DNA from: Ectopseudomonas toyotomiensis | Lineage (GTDB): Bacteria; Pseudomonadota; Gammaproteobacteria; Pseudomonadales; Pseudomonadaceae | DNA: 64,000 nucleotides | NCBI RefSeq assembly: GCF_900115695.1 | Contig: NZ_FOXK01000006.1 | Coordinates: 357,899 to 421,898, forward strand | Reading direction: 5' to 3' | Shown: in pieces, positions 27,925-36,420 of the stretch | Layout: every line of letters starts with the position of its first letter | How positions within the stretch are numbered: position 1 is the first letter of the stretch | Made by a program: the position numbers and the translations under genes | Notes under the pieces: generated by a model | Databases searched by the model: none | The model's input: the letters and a program-made list of their open reading frames with translations, nothing else | What the model was told of the DNA's origin: nothing

Positions 27925-28902
27925 TCACGGCTGGTAGGTGTCGAGAATCGCCTTGCCATCGGCACCAGCACGCTTGAGCCACTCATCGGTCATGCTCTGG
28001 CCGATCTGCTCGAAGCCGCTCTCCACCGCCGCCGGGGCCTGCTCGGATACCTGCATGCCATTGTCGGCCAGGGTCTTGACCAGCTCACTGGTCTTTTCCT
28101 GGGCAATCGCCCAGCCACGTTTTTCGGCACGCTCAGCAGCAGCCAGTACGGCCGCCTGGGTCGCTTCCGGCAGGCGGGCGAAGGCACGCGCGTTGACGAT
28201 GACGAAGTTCTTCGGAATGAACGCCTTGACGTCATAGTAGTAGGAGGAGAAGTCCCAGGCCTGGGAGTCCACACCTGTGGTCGGCGAGGTGAGCATGCCG
28301 TTGATCATGCCGGTGCTGAAGGCTTGCGGTATTTCGCCGGTCTGGATCACGGTCGGCACTGCGCCCATCAATTCGGTCATGCGCGAAGTGGCCGGGTTGT
28401 AGGCACGAAACTTCATGCCCTTGAAGTCATCCATGCTCGCGATCGGCGTCTTGGTGAAGATGCTCTGCGGCGACCAGGGCATGGCGTACAGCAGCTTGAT
28501 GCCCTGTTTGGCCAGGCGCTCTTCCACAGCCGGGCGGCTCGCGTCCCACAGGGCCTGGGCCTGCTCGTAGTTGCGCACCAGAAACGGCACGCTGTCGATT
28601 TCGAAGATCGGATCTTCGTTACCCAGCACCGACATCAGTACGTCGCCCACCTGCACCTGGCCGGTCTGTACGGCACGCTTGACCTCGGGGCGCTTGAACA
28701 GCACCGAGTTGGCGTGCACGCGAATAACCAGTTCGCCGTTACTGGCTTTTTCCACATCCTGCGCGAACTCCTTGGCCACGGTGGTGATGAAGTTGCCATC
28801 GGGATTCTCGGCGGTCATGTTCCAGCGCTCGGCGGCCTGGGCGCCGAAGCCCAGTGCGCAAGCCAGAGCGGTAATGGCGAAACGCGATGCGATGCTTTTC
28901 AT
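27925..28902 (-). CDS. TRAP receptor DctP, probable pyroglutamate-binding type
   Basis: This 325-residue periplasmic solute-binding protein has a signal peptide (about 1-23, ending GAQAA) and DctP-family motifs GDVLMSVLGNEDPIFEIDSVPFL, MKFRAYNPATSRMTELMGA and PKNFVIVNARAF. Two paralogous DctP receptors of Bordetella pertussis (DctP6, DctP7) were shown to bind pyroglutamate. This receptor has a paralogue at 33626, and both genes flank a pxpABC 5-oxoprolinase operon or share its promoter motif, so the same ligand is proposed. AGGAG precedes the ATG at 28902 by 6 bases. The composite LysR-type motif lies 84 bases upstream. Confidence 0.88.
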   Translation of the reverse strand: MKSIASRFAITALACALGFGAQAAERWNMTAENPDGNFITTVAKEFAQDVEKASNGELVIRVHANSVLFKRPEVKRAVQTGQVQVGDVLMSVLGNEDPIFEIDSVPFLVRNYEQAQALWDASRPAVEERLAKQGIKLLYAMPWSPQSIFTKTPIASMDDFKGMKFRAYNPATSRMTELMGAVPTVIQTGEIPQAFSTGMINGMLTSPTTGVDSQAWDFSSYYYDVKAFIPKNFVIVNARAFARLPEATQAAVLAAAERAEKRGWAIAQEKTSELVKTLADNGMQVSEQAPAAVESGFEQIGQSMTDEWLKRAGADGKAILDTYQP

Positions 28903-28985
28903 GGTGCTCTCCTGTTCATTATTTTTTGTGCGCCGCAAGGCGCGGCTGGAAGACGATTTCGAGTCTCAGCGCATCGCCCTACCCT

Positions 28986-29021
28986 GTCCAACTAGAAAAA
29001 CCGGAGGCGCATGATCGGAAA
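28986..29021 (-). promoter_or_regulatory. Composite LysR-type motif A (before dctPQM)
   Basis: Read toward dctP: TTTCCGATC, 20 bases, GTTGGAC. On the plus strand it begins GTCCAACTAGAAAAACCGG. Motif C before the second dctP gene matches it almost base for base over this stretch, although the coding sequences are diverged. Confidence 0.7.
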
Positions 29022-29111
29022 TCGTTATGGGATGAAAAGGGGCGTTTTCGCGACAAACGCACCAGCAGCGGGCAGCCATTGAAGGGCCCGCAGACAGCTG
29101 AGTGGAGGTAA

Positions 29112-30056
29112 TCAGGCGCTCTGCTGTTCCGGGGCTGGCGCGACTCGCGCCATGCAGGCCTCGCCCATTTCCTCGGCGTAGACATCCAGTGCCTCGCAGG
29201 CCAGGGCGATGATGTCTTCGCTGAGTTCCAGCCCCACGCCTGTACGCCAGGTGGCGACCACCGGCAAGGGCGGCGGCTCGGGAACCTCGTCGAGAATGGT
29301 CAGCAGGCCTTGCTTGAGTTCGTCATGCACCAGCGCTGGCGGCAGCGCGCCGATACCGAACCCGTCGCGCACCAGACGCGTCATCGCGGCGATGGAGTTG
29401 ACGCAATTGATGCGTGGCGCACTGACGCTGCCGGCATGCAGCAGGTTGAGAATGTCCTGATGCGGCCGCGAATTCTTCGAGAAGGTGATGATGCGCTCAC
29501 GCGCCAGCTCCTCCATCGAAGCGTAGCTGCGGTGGTACAGCGAACCGGTCGGGACGATCCAGCGCACCGGAAAGGCAGCCAGTTCCAGATTGCGCACGCT
29601 GTCGCCGTTGACCATGTCGGTCTGGAACACGATATCCAGATAGCCCTTGAGCAATTGCTCGTTGAGGTTGCGCGCGGTGTCAGCGGTCAGTTCGATCTCC
29701 ACCGCGGGGTAGCGCTCCATCACCCGTGTTACGAACGGACTCAACCAGGTGTGAATGACGGTATCCATCGCGCCGACGCGAATACGCCCCTGGATGTTGC
29801 CAGTATCGCTGATCGACTGCTTCAAGGCCTGCATGGTGTCGATCATGCGCTCGGCATATTCGAGCACCTTCTGCCCTTCCGGGGTCAGCGATACGCCCTT
29901 GGAATCACGCAGAAAAAGACGTGTGCCGAGTTCATCCTCGAGCGCAGCGATACGGCTGGAAATGGACGCCTGGGTGCTGAACAGCTTCTCGGCTGTCAGG
30001 CGGAAGCTCTTGAGCCGTGCCACCCAGACGAAGGTCTCGAGAAATCTCAGATTCAT
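29112..30056 (-). CDS. LysR-family regulator, proposed regulator of the 5-oxoproline locus
   Basis: This 314-residue LysR-type protein has an N-terminal winged helix (about 1-60, FRLTAEKLFSTQASISSRIAALEDELGTRLFLRD) and an effector domain with FGIGALPPALV near 235. It is divergent from the porin gene and lies between that gene and the dctPQM operon. Composite motifs occur on both sides of it (28986 and 30164) and again near dctP2 and pxpA, which points to this protein as their reader. The inducer could be 5-oxoproline; that is inference. GAGG precedes the ATG by about 9 bases. Confidence 0.88.
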   Translation of the reverse strand: MNLRFLETFVWVARLKSFRLTAEKLFSTQASISSRIAALEDELGTRLFLRDSKGVSLTPEGQKVLEYAERMIDTMQALKQSISDTGNIQGRIRVGAMDTVIHTWLSPFVTRVMERYPAVEIELTADTARNLNEQLLKGYLDIVFQTDMVNGDSVRNLELAAFPVRWIVPTGSLYHRSYASMEELARERIITFSKNSRPHQDILNLLHAGSVSAPRINCVNSIAAMTRLVRDGFGIGALPPALVHDELKQGLLTILDEVPEPPPLPVVATWRTGVGLELSEDIIALACEALDVYAEEMGEACMARVAPAPEQQSA

Positions 30057-30163
30057 GCCGTAACGCCTCTTCGCAATGTTCTTCTCAGGGGCTGATTGGC
30101 AGCGCCCACGCAGCCTCAGGCGTAGCAGGTTGTATGCCAGAGGTTTTTCGCCCAGCCGATGAA

Positions 30164-30201
30164 TTTTCCTATCGCTGGCCCCCTGTTTTTTCTCGTTGGA
30201 C
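30164..30201 (+). promoter_or_regulatory. Composite LysR-type motif B (before the porin)
   Basis: TTTTCCTATC, 21 bases, GTTGGAC, in the orientation of the porin gene and 127 bases before its start. The right part overlaps a possible -35 (TTGGAC). It lies in the LysR-porin divergent gap, so it could also serve autoregulation. Confidence 0.65.
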
Positions 30202-30327
30202 GCCGCCGAACAACGCTTTGAAGAATGGCGCCGCGCTCTGCGCAGACCACAACAACATCATTCAAAACGCGCTCTGCCAAGCAGCTGCTCTCGTCGGCTG
30301 CGCGCTCCCAACAGGAGACACTGCACC

Positions 30328-31551
30328 ATGAAACCCCATTACCCATTGGCATCCGCGCTGCTGCTCGGCGGCGGCCTGCCGAGCATCGCACATGCCGATT
30401 TCATCGCTGACAGCAAGGCCAGCGTCGAGATGCGCAACTTCTATTTCAACCGTGACTTCCGCCAGAGCGGCGCCCGTGACAAGGCCGAGGAATGGGCGCA
30501 GGGCTTTCTGCTGCGCATGGAGTCCGGCTACACCGAGGGCACCGTCGGTTTCGGTATCGATGCATTGGGGATGCTCGGTGTGAAACTCGACTCAGGTGAT
30601 GGCACCGCTGGCAGCGGCCTGCTGCCGGCCGATGGCTCCGGCGGCTCGCAGGATGAGTATTCCAAGCTCGGCCTGACCGCCAAGGTGAAGGTCTCCAACA
30701 GCACACTGAAAGCTGGCGCCCTGCACTTTCGCAGCCCGATCGTCTCGGCCAATGACTCGCGTCTGCTGCCGCAGACCTTCCAGGGTGCACTGCTGAATGT
30801 TCAGGAAATCGACAACCTGACCCTGCAGGGCGGCAAGATCAACCGCATCAAGGCCAACAGCTCCACCGACTACACCGAGATGACCGGCAACCGCATCGGC
30901 GGCAGCAGTGATTCCTTCGTGTTCGGTGGCGGCGAGTACAAGATCACCCCGCAACTGACCGCCGGCCTGCACTACGGCACCCTCGAGGATATCTACCAGC
31001 AGTACTACGGCACGCTGGTGCACGTAATGCCGCTGGGCGATGGCCAGTCGTTCAAAACCGACCTGCGCTACTCGCAAAGCCGTGAGGACGGCAACTTCCG
31101 CGACCTCGACAACAAGGCCTTCGGCGCCATGTTCACCTACAGCCTGGGCGGCCACGCCGTCGGCGCCGGCTACCAGCGCATGAGCGGTGACGATCCGTTC
31201 CCGTACATCGCCAGCAGCGATCCGTTCCTGGTCAACTTCGTGCAGATCAACGACTTCGCCAACGTCGAAGAACGCTCCTGGCAGGTGCGCTACGACTACA
31301 ACTTCGCCAGCATCGGCATCCCCGGCCTGACCTTCATGACCCGCTACATCTCCGGTGACAACGTCGAGGTCGCCGGCCGCAACAGCGAAGGCAAGGAATG
31401 GGAACGCAATACCGATATCGCCTACGTGGTGCAGAACGGTCCGCTGAAGAACCTGGGGCTGAAATGGCGTAACGCCACCGTTCGCTCCAATTTCGGTAAC
31501 GATCTCGACGAGAATCGCCTGATTCTCAGCTACACCCTGGCGCTCTGGTAA
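30328..31551 (+). CDS. OprD-family outer-membrane porin
   Basis: The mature protein follows a signal peptide (about 1-23, ending SIAHA) in a 407-residue precursor. The start DFIADSKASVEMRNFYFNRDFR is the conserved OprD-family opening, and the alternating beta-strand pattern ends in an aromatic C-terminal residue (LSYTLALW). OprD-family porins admit specific small carboxylates or amino acids. The start at 30328 is fixed by AGGAG 9 bases upstream and by the signal peptide. The adjacent motif and TRAP genes suggest that it admits 5-oxoproline or a similar amino-acid-like acid. Confidence 0.9.
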   Translation: MKPHYPLASALLLGGGLPSIAHADFIADSKASVEMRNFYFNRDFRQSGARDKAEEWAQGFLLRMESGYTEGTVGFGIDALGMLGVKLDSGDGTAGSGLLPADGSGGSQDEYSKLGLTAKVKVSNSTLKAGALHFRSPIVSANDSRLLPQTFQGALLNVQEIDNLTLQGGKINRIKANSSTDYTEMTGNRIGGSSDSFVFGGGEYKITPQLTAGLHYGTLEDIYQQYYGTLVHVMPLGDGQSFKTDLRYSQSREDGNFRDLDNKAFGAMFTYSLGGHAVGAGYQRMSGDDPFPYIASSDPFLVNFVQINDFANVEERSWQVRYDYNFASIGIPGLTFMTRYISGDNVEVAGRNSEGKEWERNTDIAYVVQNGPLKNLGLKWRNATVRSNFGNDLDENRLILSYTLALW

Positions 31552-31568
31552 GCACTTCAACCAGATGA

Positions 31569-31590
31569 CGGGGCCATTACGGCCCCGTTT
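31569..31590 (+). terminator. Terminator after the porin gene
   Basis: ACGGGGCC-ATTAC-GGCCCCGT followed by TTGCATTT. The stem is strong and the T-tract short. Confidence 0.75.
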
Positions 31591-31628
31591 GCATTTCTCG
31601 GGAAGCAAGAAGGCCATAGACTTTTAAT

Positions 31629-31647
31629 CAAGTTGTATGACAACTTG
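31629..31647. promoter_or_regulatory. GntR/FadR-type operator before the chemoreceptor
   Basis: CAAGTTGTATGACAACTTG has perfect 8-base arms around ATG. Its core TTGTATGACAA fits the FadR-subfamily GntR pattern TNGTNNNACNA. It lies 45 bases upstream of the GTG start. No GntR gene is in the window. Confidence 0.6.
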
Positions 31648-31691
31648 CCGATTCCTGAGAATCATCCTGAAGAAGATGGCGAGGCGTTATC

Positions 31692-33575
31692 GTGAGCTTT
31701 TTACTGTCCTGGCAACAAAAATTCCGCGCCCTTATCGCGCTCACCCTGATCAGCCTGATTCTGATGGCGGCCGCCTCGTTATGGGCCAACCATCGCGTCA
31801 GCAGTGCCTTACAGGCGAGGGAACAGGCGGCAGCCTATGCCAGCGCCAGTACCCAGTTGATGAACCACTGGTGGCAACAGAACGCACTGCGCCAACAGAT
31901 CACCCCCGACCTGCAAGCAGCGTTCGACAACGGTCTCAATGAGCTGCAAGAACTCATCGGACAACTGTTGACGCAAGCCCAGGCACTGGAAGACGACGCC
32001 ACCTTGCAACACGCCCAGCAGATCCAGGCCGTGCTACTGGAGGAACTGACCCAACAGCGCCAGTGGCTGAGCTTCAATCAAGCCCTGGGTCTGACCCCCT
32101 TCGAGGGCCAGCGTAAAACCCTGACGGAAAGAGGCAAGGCCCTGGAGGCGATCAGTTTCGACCTGATCAAACCCTTCATTACCAGTGCCCTGAGCAGCCA
32201 GCGTGACTATCTGTCGACCTTCGACCCGGCGTTCGCCCAGATTGCTCTGACGGCCATCGGCAAACTGCAGGAACAGATCGCGGATCTCGAATGGCAGGAC
32301 ACACCGATCGGCAAGAACGTGCAAGGCTATGCCCAGGCGTTCACTGATATCCATGGCAACATCGAGCGCATCAACGCCACCAATCAGCGCCTGCGCCAAC
32401 TGGGCGAGCAACTGCAGACGCGCATCGACGAACAAGCGCAGGCGCTGCAGAGCGGCCTGTTGTTGCGCCGCACCCAGGAAGCCGAGCAGGCCCGCCTGTC
32501 CGCACTGTGGATGATGGGGCTGAGCTTCCTCGCCGTTGCCGCCCTGCTCTGCTTCACCCTGCTGCAGGCTTCGCGCACTCTGGTCAGCCGCCTGCGCAAC
32601 GTCATTCAACTGCTCACTCAGGTCGCCTCCGGCGATCTCACCGGCAAGCTGCCGGTGGGCAGCAACCCGCGTGACGAATTCAACCAGTTAGCCGACGCCG
32701 CCAACCGCATGATCCAGGGCATCGGCGGTATCGTTGCCGAAGTGGTGCGTGCCAACGGCGAGCTGAGCCGCCTGCACCATCACCTGGGCGATGCCATGCG
32801 TCAGTTGGGTGACAACAGCACCCAGGTGGAAATGCAGACCGAGCAGGCCGCCTCGGCCTCGCACCAGATCAGCGCCACCCTCAACGACATGGCGCAGCGT
32901 ACGGCGCAAGTCGGCACTGCCACCACCAGCGCCTACGATGCCGCGCGTAACGGCGGCGAAGTGATCGCCGCCAGCGTCGACAGCATGAGTCGCCTGGCGC
33001 AGCTGATTCAGGACACTCACAGCCAGGTCGATGCCCTCGGCCAGAGCAGCGCGCGGGTCAACGGCATCGTCGATGTGATCAACAGCCTCGCCGATCAGAC
33101 CAACCTGCTCGCCCTCAACGCGGCAATCGAGGCAGCCCGGGCGGGTGACGCTGGCCGCGGCTTCTCGGTGGTGGCCGATGAAGTGCGCTCGCTGGCGCAG
33201 AAGACGGTCTCGGCAACCACCGACATCAGCGCCATCGTCGGCGAGTTCCAGCAACAGACCCGACACATGCACCAACTCATGAGCAATGGCCTGAACCTGG
33301 CCGCCGACAGCGAGCGACATGCTGCTCAGGTGGCCGACGCCATCAGCTCCATCACCTCGGCGATGGAGCGCCTGACCGGCGAGATGAACCAGGTCGTGGT
33401 GGCCATCGAGGAAGTCTCCACCACCACCGAGGACATCGCCGACAAGATGGAAACCATCAACGTGCACACCGGGCAGAGCAAGGACCTGCGCCACACCCTG
33501 GACGGCCATACCGATGGGCTGTCATCCCAGGTCGATGCACTGGGGCGCAGCGCCAGGCAGTTCCGCCTGGCCTGA
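31692..33575 (+). CDS. Methyl-accepting chemotaxis protein
   Basis: This 627-residue transmembrane chemoreceptor has TM1 about 12-32 ([19 protein letters not shown]), a helical periplasmic ligand domain of about 235 residues, and TM2 about 271-292. The HAMP segment follows, then the signalling domain with the hairpin tip [35 protein letters not shown] (about 470-505). The domain length and helical character suggest the HBM type, known in Pseudomonas for sensing organic acids. It starts with GTG. A GntR-type operator lies upstream, and none of the LysR composite motifs is seen. Its place between the porin and dctP2 suggests, weakly, that it senses the same compound. Confidence 0.9.
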   Translation: MSFLLSWQQKFRALIALTLISLILMAAASLWANHRVSSALQAREQAAAYASASTQLMNHWWQQNALRQQITPDLQAAFDNGLNELQELIGQLLTQAQALEDDATLQHAQQIQAVLLEELTQQRQWLSFNQALGLTPFEGQRKTLTERGKALEAISFDLIKPFITSALSSQRDYLSTFDPAFAQIALTAIGKLQEQIADLEWQDTPIGKNVQGYAQAFTDIHGNIERINATNQRLRQLGEQLQTRIDEQAQALQSGLLLRRTQEAEQARLSALWMMGLSFLAVAALLCFTLLQASRTLVSRLRNVIQLLTQVASGDLTGKLPVGSNPRDEFNQLADAANRMIQGIGGIVAEVVRANGELSRLHHHLGDAMRQLGDNSTQVEMQTEQAASASHQISATLNDMAQRTAQVGTATTSAYDAARNGGEVIAASVDSMSRLAQLIQDTHSQVDALGQSSARVNGIVDVINSLADQTNLLALNAAIEAARAGDAGRGFSVVADEVRSLAQKTVSATTDISAIVGEFQQQTRHMHQLMSNGLNLAADSERHAAQVADAISSITSAMERLTGEMNQVVVAIEEVSTTTEDIADKMETINVHTGQSKDLRHTLDGHTDGLSSQVDALGRSARQFRLA

Positions 33576-33586
33576 GTGCTGTGAGA

Positions 33587-33610
33587 GCCCGGTCGCGATG
33601 CCGACCGGGC
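33587..33610. terminator. Hairpin between converging chemoreceptor and dctP2
   Basis: GCCCGGTCG-CGATGC-CGACCGGGC forms a 9-bp stem. The following tract is poor in T on both strands, so it is a weak intrinsic terminator at best. Confidence 0.5.
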
Positions 33611-33625
33611 ATTCGCGCAGGCGGC

Positions 33626-34621
33626 CTAACGTGGCTGCCCGTCGAGATACGCCTCGATGATCTGCGCATGCTCATCGCCGGCACGCGCCAGCCACTCCTC
33701 GGTAATCTGCTGGCCGACTTCGGTCAGCTTCCGGCGCAATTGCGGGTCAATGTTCTGCACCACGGTCATGCCGTGCCTGGCGAGCATCCGCGTCTGATAA
33801 CCGGTCAAGGCCCACGACAACTCCCACCCTGCCCGCTCGGCCCGTTCACCGGCATGCAGCAAGGCGCTACGCTGGGCTTCGGGTAGACGCTGGAAGGCAC
33901 GCTCGTTGACGATAACGATGTTCTTCGGGATGAAGGCGCGTACGTCATAGAAATGCGAGACGAAGTCCCAGGCGCGCAGGTCCATGCCTGTAGCGCTGGA
34001 AGTGAGCATGATGTCCACCTGGCCGTCGCGGAAGGCTTGCGGTACGTCCTCGGTATTGATGGTCGTCGGCTGCGCATGGAGCAAATGGGCCAGACGCGAG
34101 ATGGTCGGGTTGTAACTGCGAAAACGCAGATCGCGAACATCCTCCACAGTCTGCAACGGCCGATTGCTGAACAGGCTCTGCGCCGGCCAAGGCACCGCGT
34201 AAACCAGGCGCGCTCCATCGGCCAGCAGGCGCTGCTCCACCGCTTCACGGCTCACCGCCCAGAGCTTGCGCGCCTGCTCGTAGTCGGTGGCGAGAAACGG
34301 CAGGCTGTCCAGCTCGTAGATCGGATCTTCATTGCCCAGCGCAGACATGAACACATCGCCAATCTGAATATCGCCGCGGGTTACTGCAGGCTTGACCTCA
34401 GGGCGGCGATACAAGGTGGAGTTCGGGTGAACGCGTATGTTCAGCTGGCCATTGGTGGCATGGCGAACATTCCTGGCAAACTCCACCGCCACGCGGCTGA
34501 TGAAATTGCCGGCCGGCTGTTCCACCGACATCGACCAGCGTTCGCCGCCGTACACGGGTGAAACCATGGGTATAGCGACAAGCAAGGCGCAGAGCGCGGA
34601 CAGACAGGGTGCGGTCTTCAC
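33626..34621 (-). CDS. Second, orphan TRAP receptor DctP paralogue
   Basis: This 331-residue periplasmic solute-binding protein aligns over its whole length with the DctP at 27925, with about half the residues the same. Examples are RPEVKPAVTRGDIQIGDVFMSALGNEDPIYELDSLPFL and FRSYNPTISRLAHLLHAQPT. It starts with GTG at 34621, with GGGGGAA upstream; a signal peptide follows (ALCALLVAIPMVSPVYGG). No permease genes lie beside it, so it must use the DctQM pair encoded 6 kb away or be a sensor-type receptor. Its promoter region has motif C and a terminator-like hairpin in the leader. Confidence 0.85.
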   Translation of the reverse strand: MKTAPCLSALCALLVAIPMVSPVYGGERWSMSVEQPAGNFISRVAVEFARNVRHATNGQLNIRVHPNSTLYRRPEVKPAVTRGDIQIGDVFMSALGNEDPIYELDSLPFLATDYEQARKLWAVSREAVEQRLLADGARLVYAVPWPAQSLFSNRPLQTVEDVRDLRFRSYNPTISRLAHLLHAQPTTINTEDVPQAFRDGQVDIMLTSSATGMDLRAWDFVSHFYDVRAFIPKNIVIVNERAFQRLPEAQRSALLHAGERAERAGWELSWALTGYQTRMLARHGMTVVQNIDPQLRRKLTEVGQQITEEWLARAGDEHAQIIEAYLDGQPR

Positions 34622-34673
34622 TGGGGTTCCCCCGTAGACTGGTAGCCAAGTACTGAGTCGACTCGAAAGGAAC

Positions 34674-34706
34674 GCAAAAGCCCCCGGGTACGGGACACAC
34701 CGGGGG
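34674..34706 (-). terminator. Terminator-like hairpin in the dctP2 leader
   Basis: On the minus strand CCCCCGG and CCGGGGG pair across a 12-base loop, followed by GCTTTTGC. It lies between the motif C promoter region and the dctP2 start, so it could attenuate dctP2. Confidence 0.5.
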
Positions 34707-34768
34707 TGCACCAGAACGGCGCCAAGGAGCGTTCACCCGACTCACTGTCGAGCGCGACGGCCGGCACT

Positions 34769-34804
34769 GTCCAACGGGAAAAACCGGCGTCTGGCGATCA
34801 GAAA
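34769..34804 (-). promoter_or_regulatory. Composite LysR-type motif C (before dctP2)
   Basis: GTCCAACGGGAAAAACCGG on the plus strand, then GATCAGAAA 20 bases after the GTCCAAC. Toward dctP2 it reads TTTCTGATC, 20 bases, GTTGGAC. Motif D starts 24 bases further on in the opposite orientation. Confidence 0.7.
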
Positions 34805-34827
34805 ATCCGATGCCCGACACCATCAGC

Positions 34828-34864
34828 TTTTCCTATCTCCGGCGGATGCTTTTATTAGTTGGAC
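34828..34864 (+). promoter_or_regulatory. Composite LysR-type motif D (before pxpABC)
   Basis: TTTTCCTATC, 20 bases, GTTGGAC, oriented toward pxpA. It shares TTTTCCTATC and GTTGGACGCC exactly with motif B. With motif C it forms a back-to-back pair in the dctP2-pxpA divergent region (336 bases, no gene). Confidence 0.7.
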
Positions 34865-34957
34865 GCCTCTGGGCGGCGCCGGAAAAATGAGGCCAACTCC
34901 CAGAACAGCTCAAAGCTGTCCGGCCATATCCATGCACCTCATGATTAGGATGCTCAC

Positions 34958-35710
34958 TTGAACAGCCTGCTTTTGAATTGCGACATCGGCGAAAGCTTCG
35001 GCGCCTGGACCATGGGCCTGGACGCCGAGGTCATGCCCTACATCGACTGCGCCAACATCGCCTGCGGCTTCCACGCCTCGGACCCCAGCGTGATGCGCAA
35101 GACCGTGGCCCTGGCCGTGGCCCACGACGTGCGCATCGGTGCGCACACTGCCTATCAGGATCTGGTCGGCTTCGGCCGTCGCTCGATGGACTGCACGCCG
35201 CAGGAAGTCGAGGACCTGATGCTCTACCAGATCGGTGCACTGGAAGGCATTTGCCGCAGCCAGGGGACCCGTGTCAGCTACGTCAAACCACATGGCGCGC
35301 TGTATCAGGACATGATGCGCAAGCCCGCCACCCTGCGTGCGGTGATGAGCGCCGTGGCCAAGTACGACCGCCAGTTGCCGCTGATGCTGATGTGCACCCG
35401 TGACAACAGCGCAGCCCAGGCACTGGGCGACGAATTCGGCCTGACCCTGTGGTTCGAAGCCTTCGCCGACCGCGCCTACGACGCCGCCGGTTTTCTGGTC
35501 AGTCGCAGCCTGCCGGGGGCCGTGCATCACGACAGCGAGGTGATCGTCGGCCAGGCAGTCACCCTGGCGCGTGGCGAGGCCCTGCAGGCCAGCGACGGCA
35601 GCGCACTGCACCTGGCCGCGCAGACACTGTGCGTGCATGGCGACAACGCCAGCTCGGTGGCTGCCGTGCAACGCATCCGCCAGGCCTTCGACAGCCTGGT
35701 TCAGGCATGA
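34958..35710 (+). CDS. pxpA: 5-oxoprolinase subunit A (LamB/YcsF family)
   Basis: PxpA, PxpB and PxpC together hydrolyse 5-oxo-L-proline to glutamate with ATP. The protein is 250 residues. The family signatures are [16 protein letters not shown] at the N-terminus, [30 protein letters not shown] and VKPHGALYQ. The start is TTG at 34958 with AGGA 7 bases upstream; the ATG codons just before it lead to a stop. It overlaps pxpB by 4 bases (ATGA). Expression probably comes from motif D. Confidence 0.93.
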   Translation: MNSLLLNCDIGESFGAWTMGLDAEVMPYIDCANIACGFHASDPSVMRKTVALAVAHDVRIGAHTAYQDLVGFGRRSMDCTPQEVEDLMLYQIGALEGICRSQGTRVSYVKPHGALYQDMMRKPATLRAVMSAVAKYDRQLPLMLMCTRDNSAAQALGDEFGLTLWFEAFADRAYDAAGFLVSRSLPGAVHHDSEVIVGQAVTLARGEALQASDGSALHLAAQTLCVHGDNASSVAAVQRIRQAFDSLVQA

Positions 35711-36420
35711 AGGCGCCTAACGCCCGGCTGGAAGTCGCCGGCATCGATAGTGTGATCCTGCGCCTGTTCGACTTTATCGATGAAGCCAACATGCCGTGGA
35801 TGCTGGCCGCACGCGCGCGCCTGCAGGAAGTGTTCGGCGGCGCGCTGATCGACCTCGTGCCCTCCTACACCACGCTGTTGCTGCACTACGACCTGTGCCA
35901 GCTCGACAGCGAGCAGGCACGAGCGAAGGTCGCCGAAGCACTCGCTGGCTTGCAGCCTGCCGATCTGCAAGACGGTCGCGAACACCAGTTGCCCACCTGG
36001 TACGACCGCAGCGTCGGCCCGGAGCTGCAACTGCTGGCCCGGCGCAGCGGGCTCAGCGAAGCCGAGGTGATCACCCGACACAGCAGCCATGCCTATCAGG
36101 TATTCGCCCTGGGCTTCGCCCCCGGCTTCGCCTTCATGGGCCTGGTCGAGGAAATCCTCGCCGCGCCGCGCCTGAGCACGCCGCGCAAGCGCATCGCCGC
36201 CGGCAGCGTCGGCATCGCCGAACGACAGACGGCCACCTACCCGGTGGTTTCGCCCGGCGGTTGGAACCTGATCGGGCGCACGCCGAGCCGCCTGTTCGGC
36301 AGCGATATCGAAGGCTACAGCCTGCTGCAACCCGGTGATCGGGTGCGTTTCGTGCCCATCGAGCGCGCCGAATTCATCCGCCTGGGTGGCGACGACAGCC
36401 CGCTGGAGGCCAGCCAATGA
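35707..36420 (+). CDS. pxpB: 5-oxoprolinase subunit B
   Basis: This 237-residue protein of the allophanate-hydrolase subunit 1 family (KipI/PxpB) contains the conserved [16 protein letters not shown] and [36 protein letters not shown]. In Bacillus the homologue KipI is also known as a kinase inhibitor, but inside a pxpABC operon the 5-oxoprolinase role is the accepted one. ATGA overlaps join it to pxpA before and pxpC after. Confidence 0.93.
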   Translation: MKAPNARLEVAGIDSVILRLFDFIDEANMPWMLAARARLQEVFGGALIDLVPSYTTLLLHYDLCQLDSEQARAKVAEALAGLQPADLQDGREHQLPTWYDRSVGPELQLLARRSGLSEAEVITRHSSHAYQVFALGFAPGFAFMGLVEEILAAPRLSTPRKRIAAGSVGIAERQTATYPVVSPGGWNLIGRTPSRLFGSDIEGYSLLQPGDRVRFVPIERAEFIRLGGDDSPLEASQ

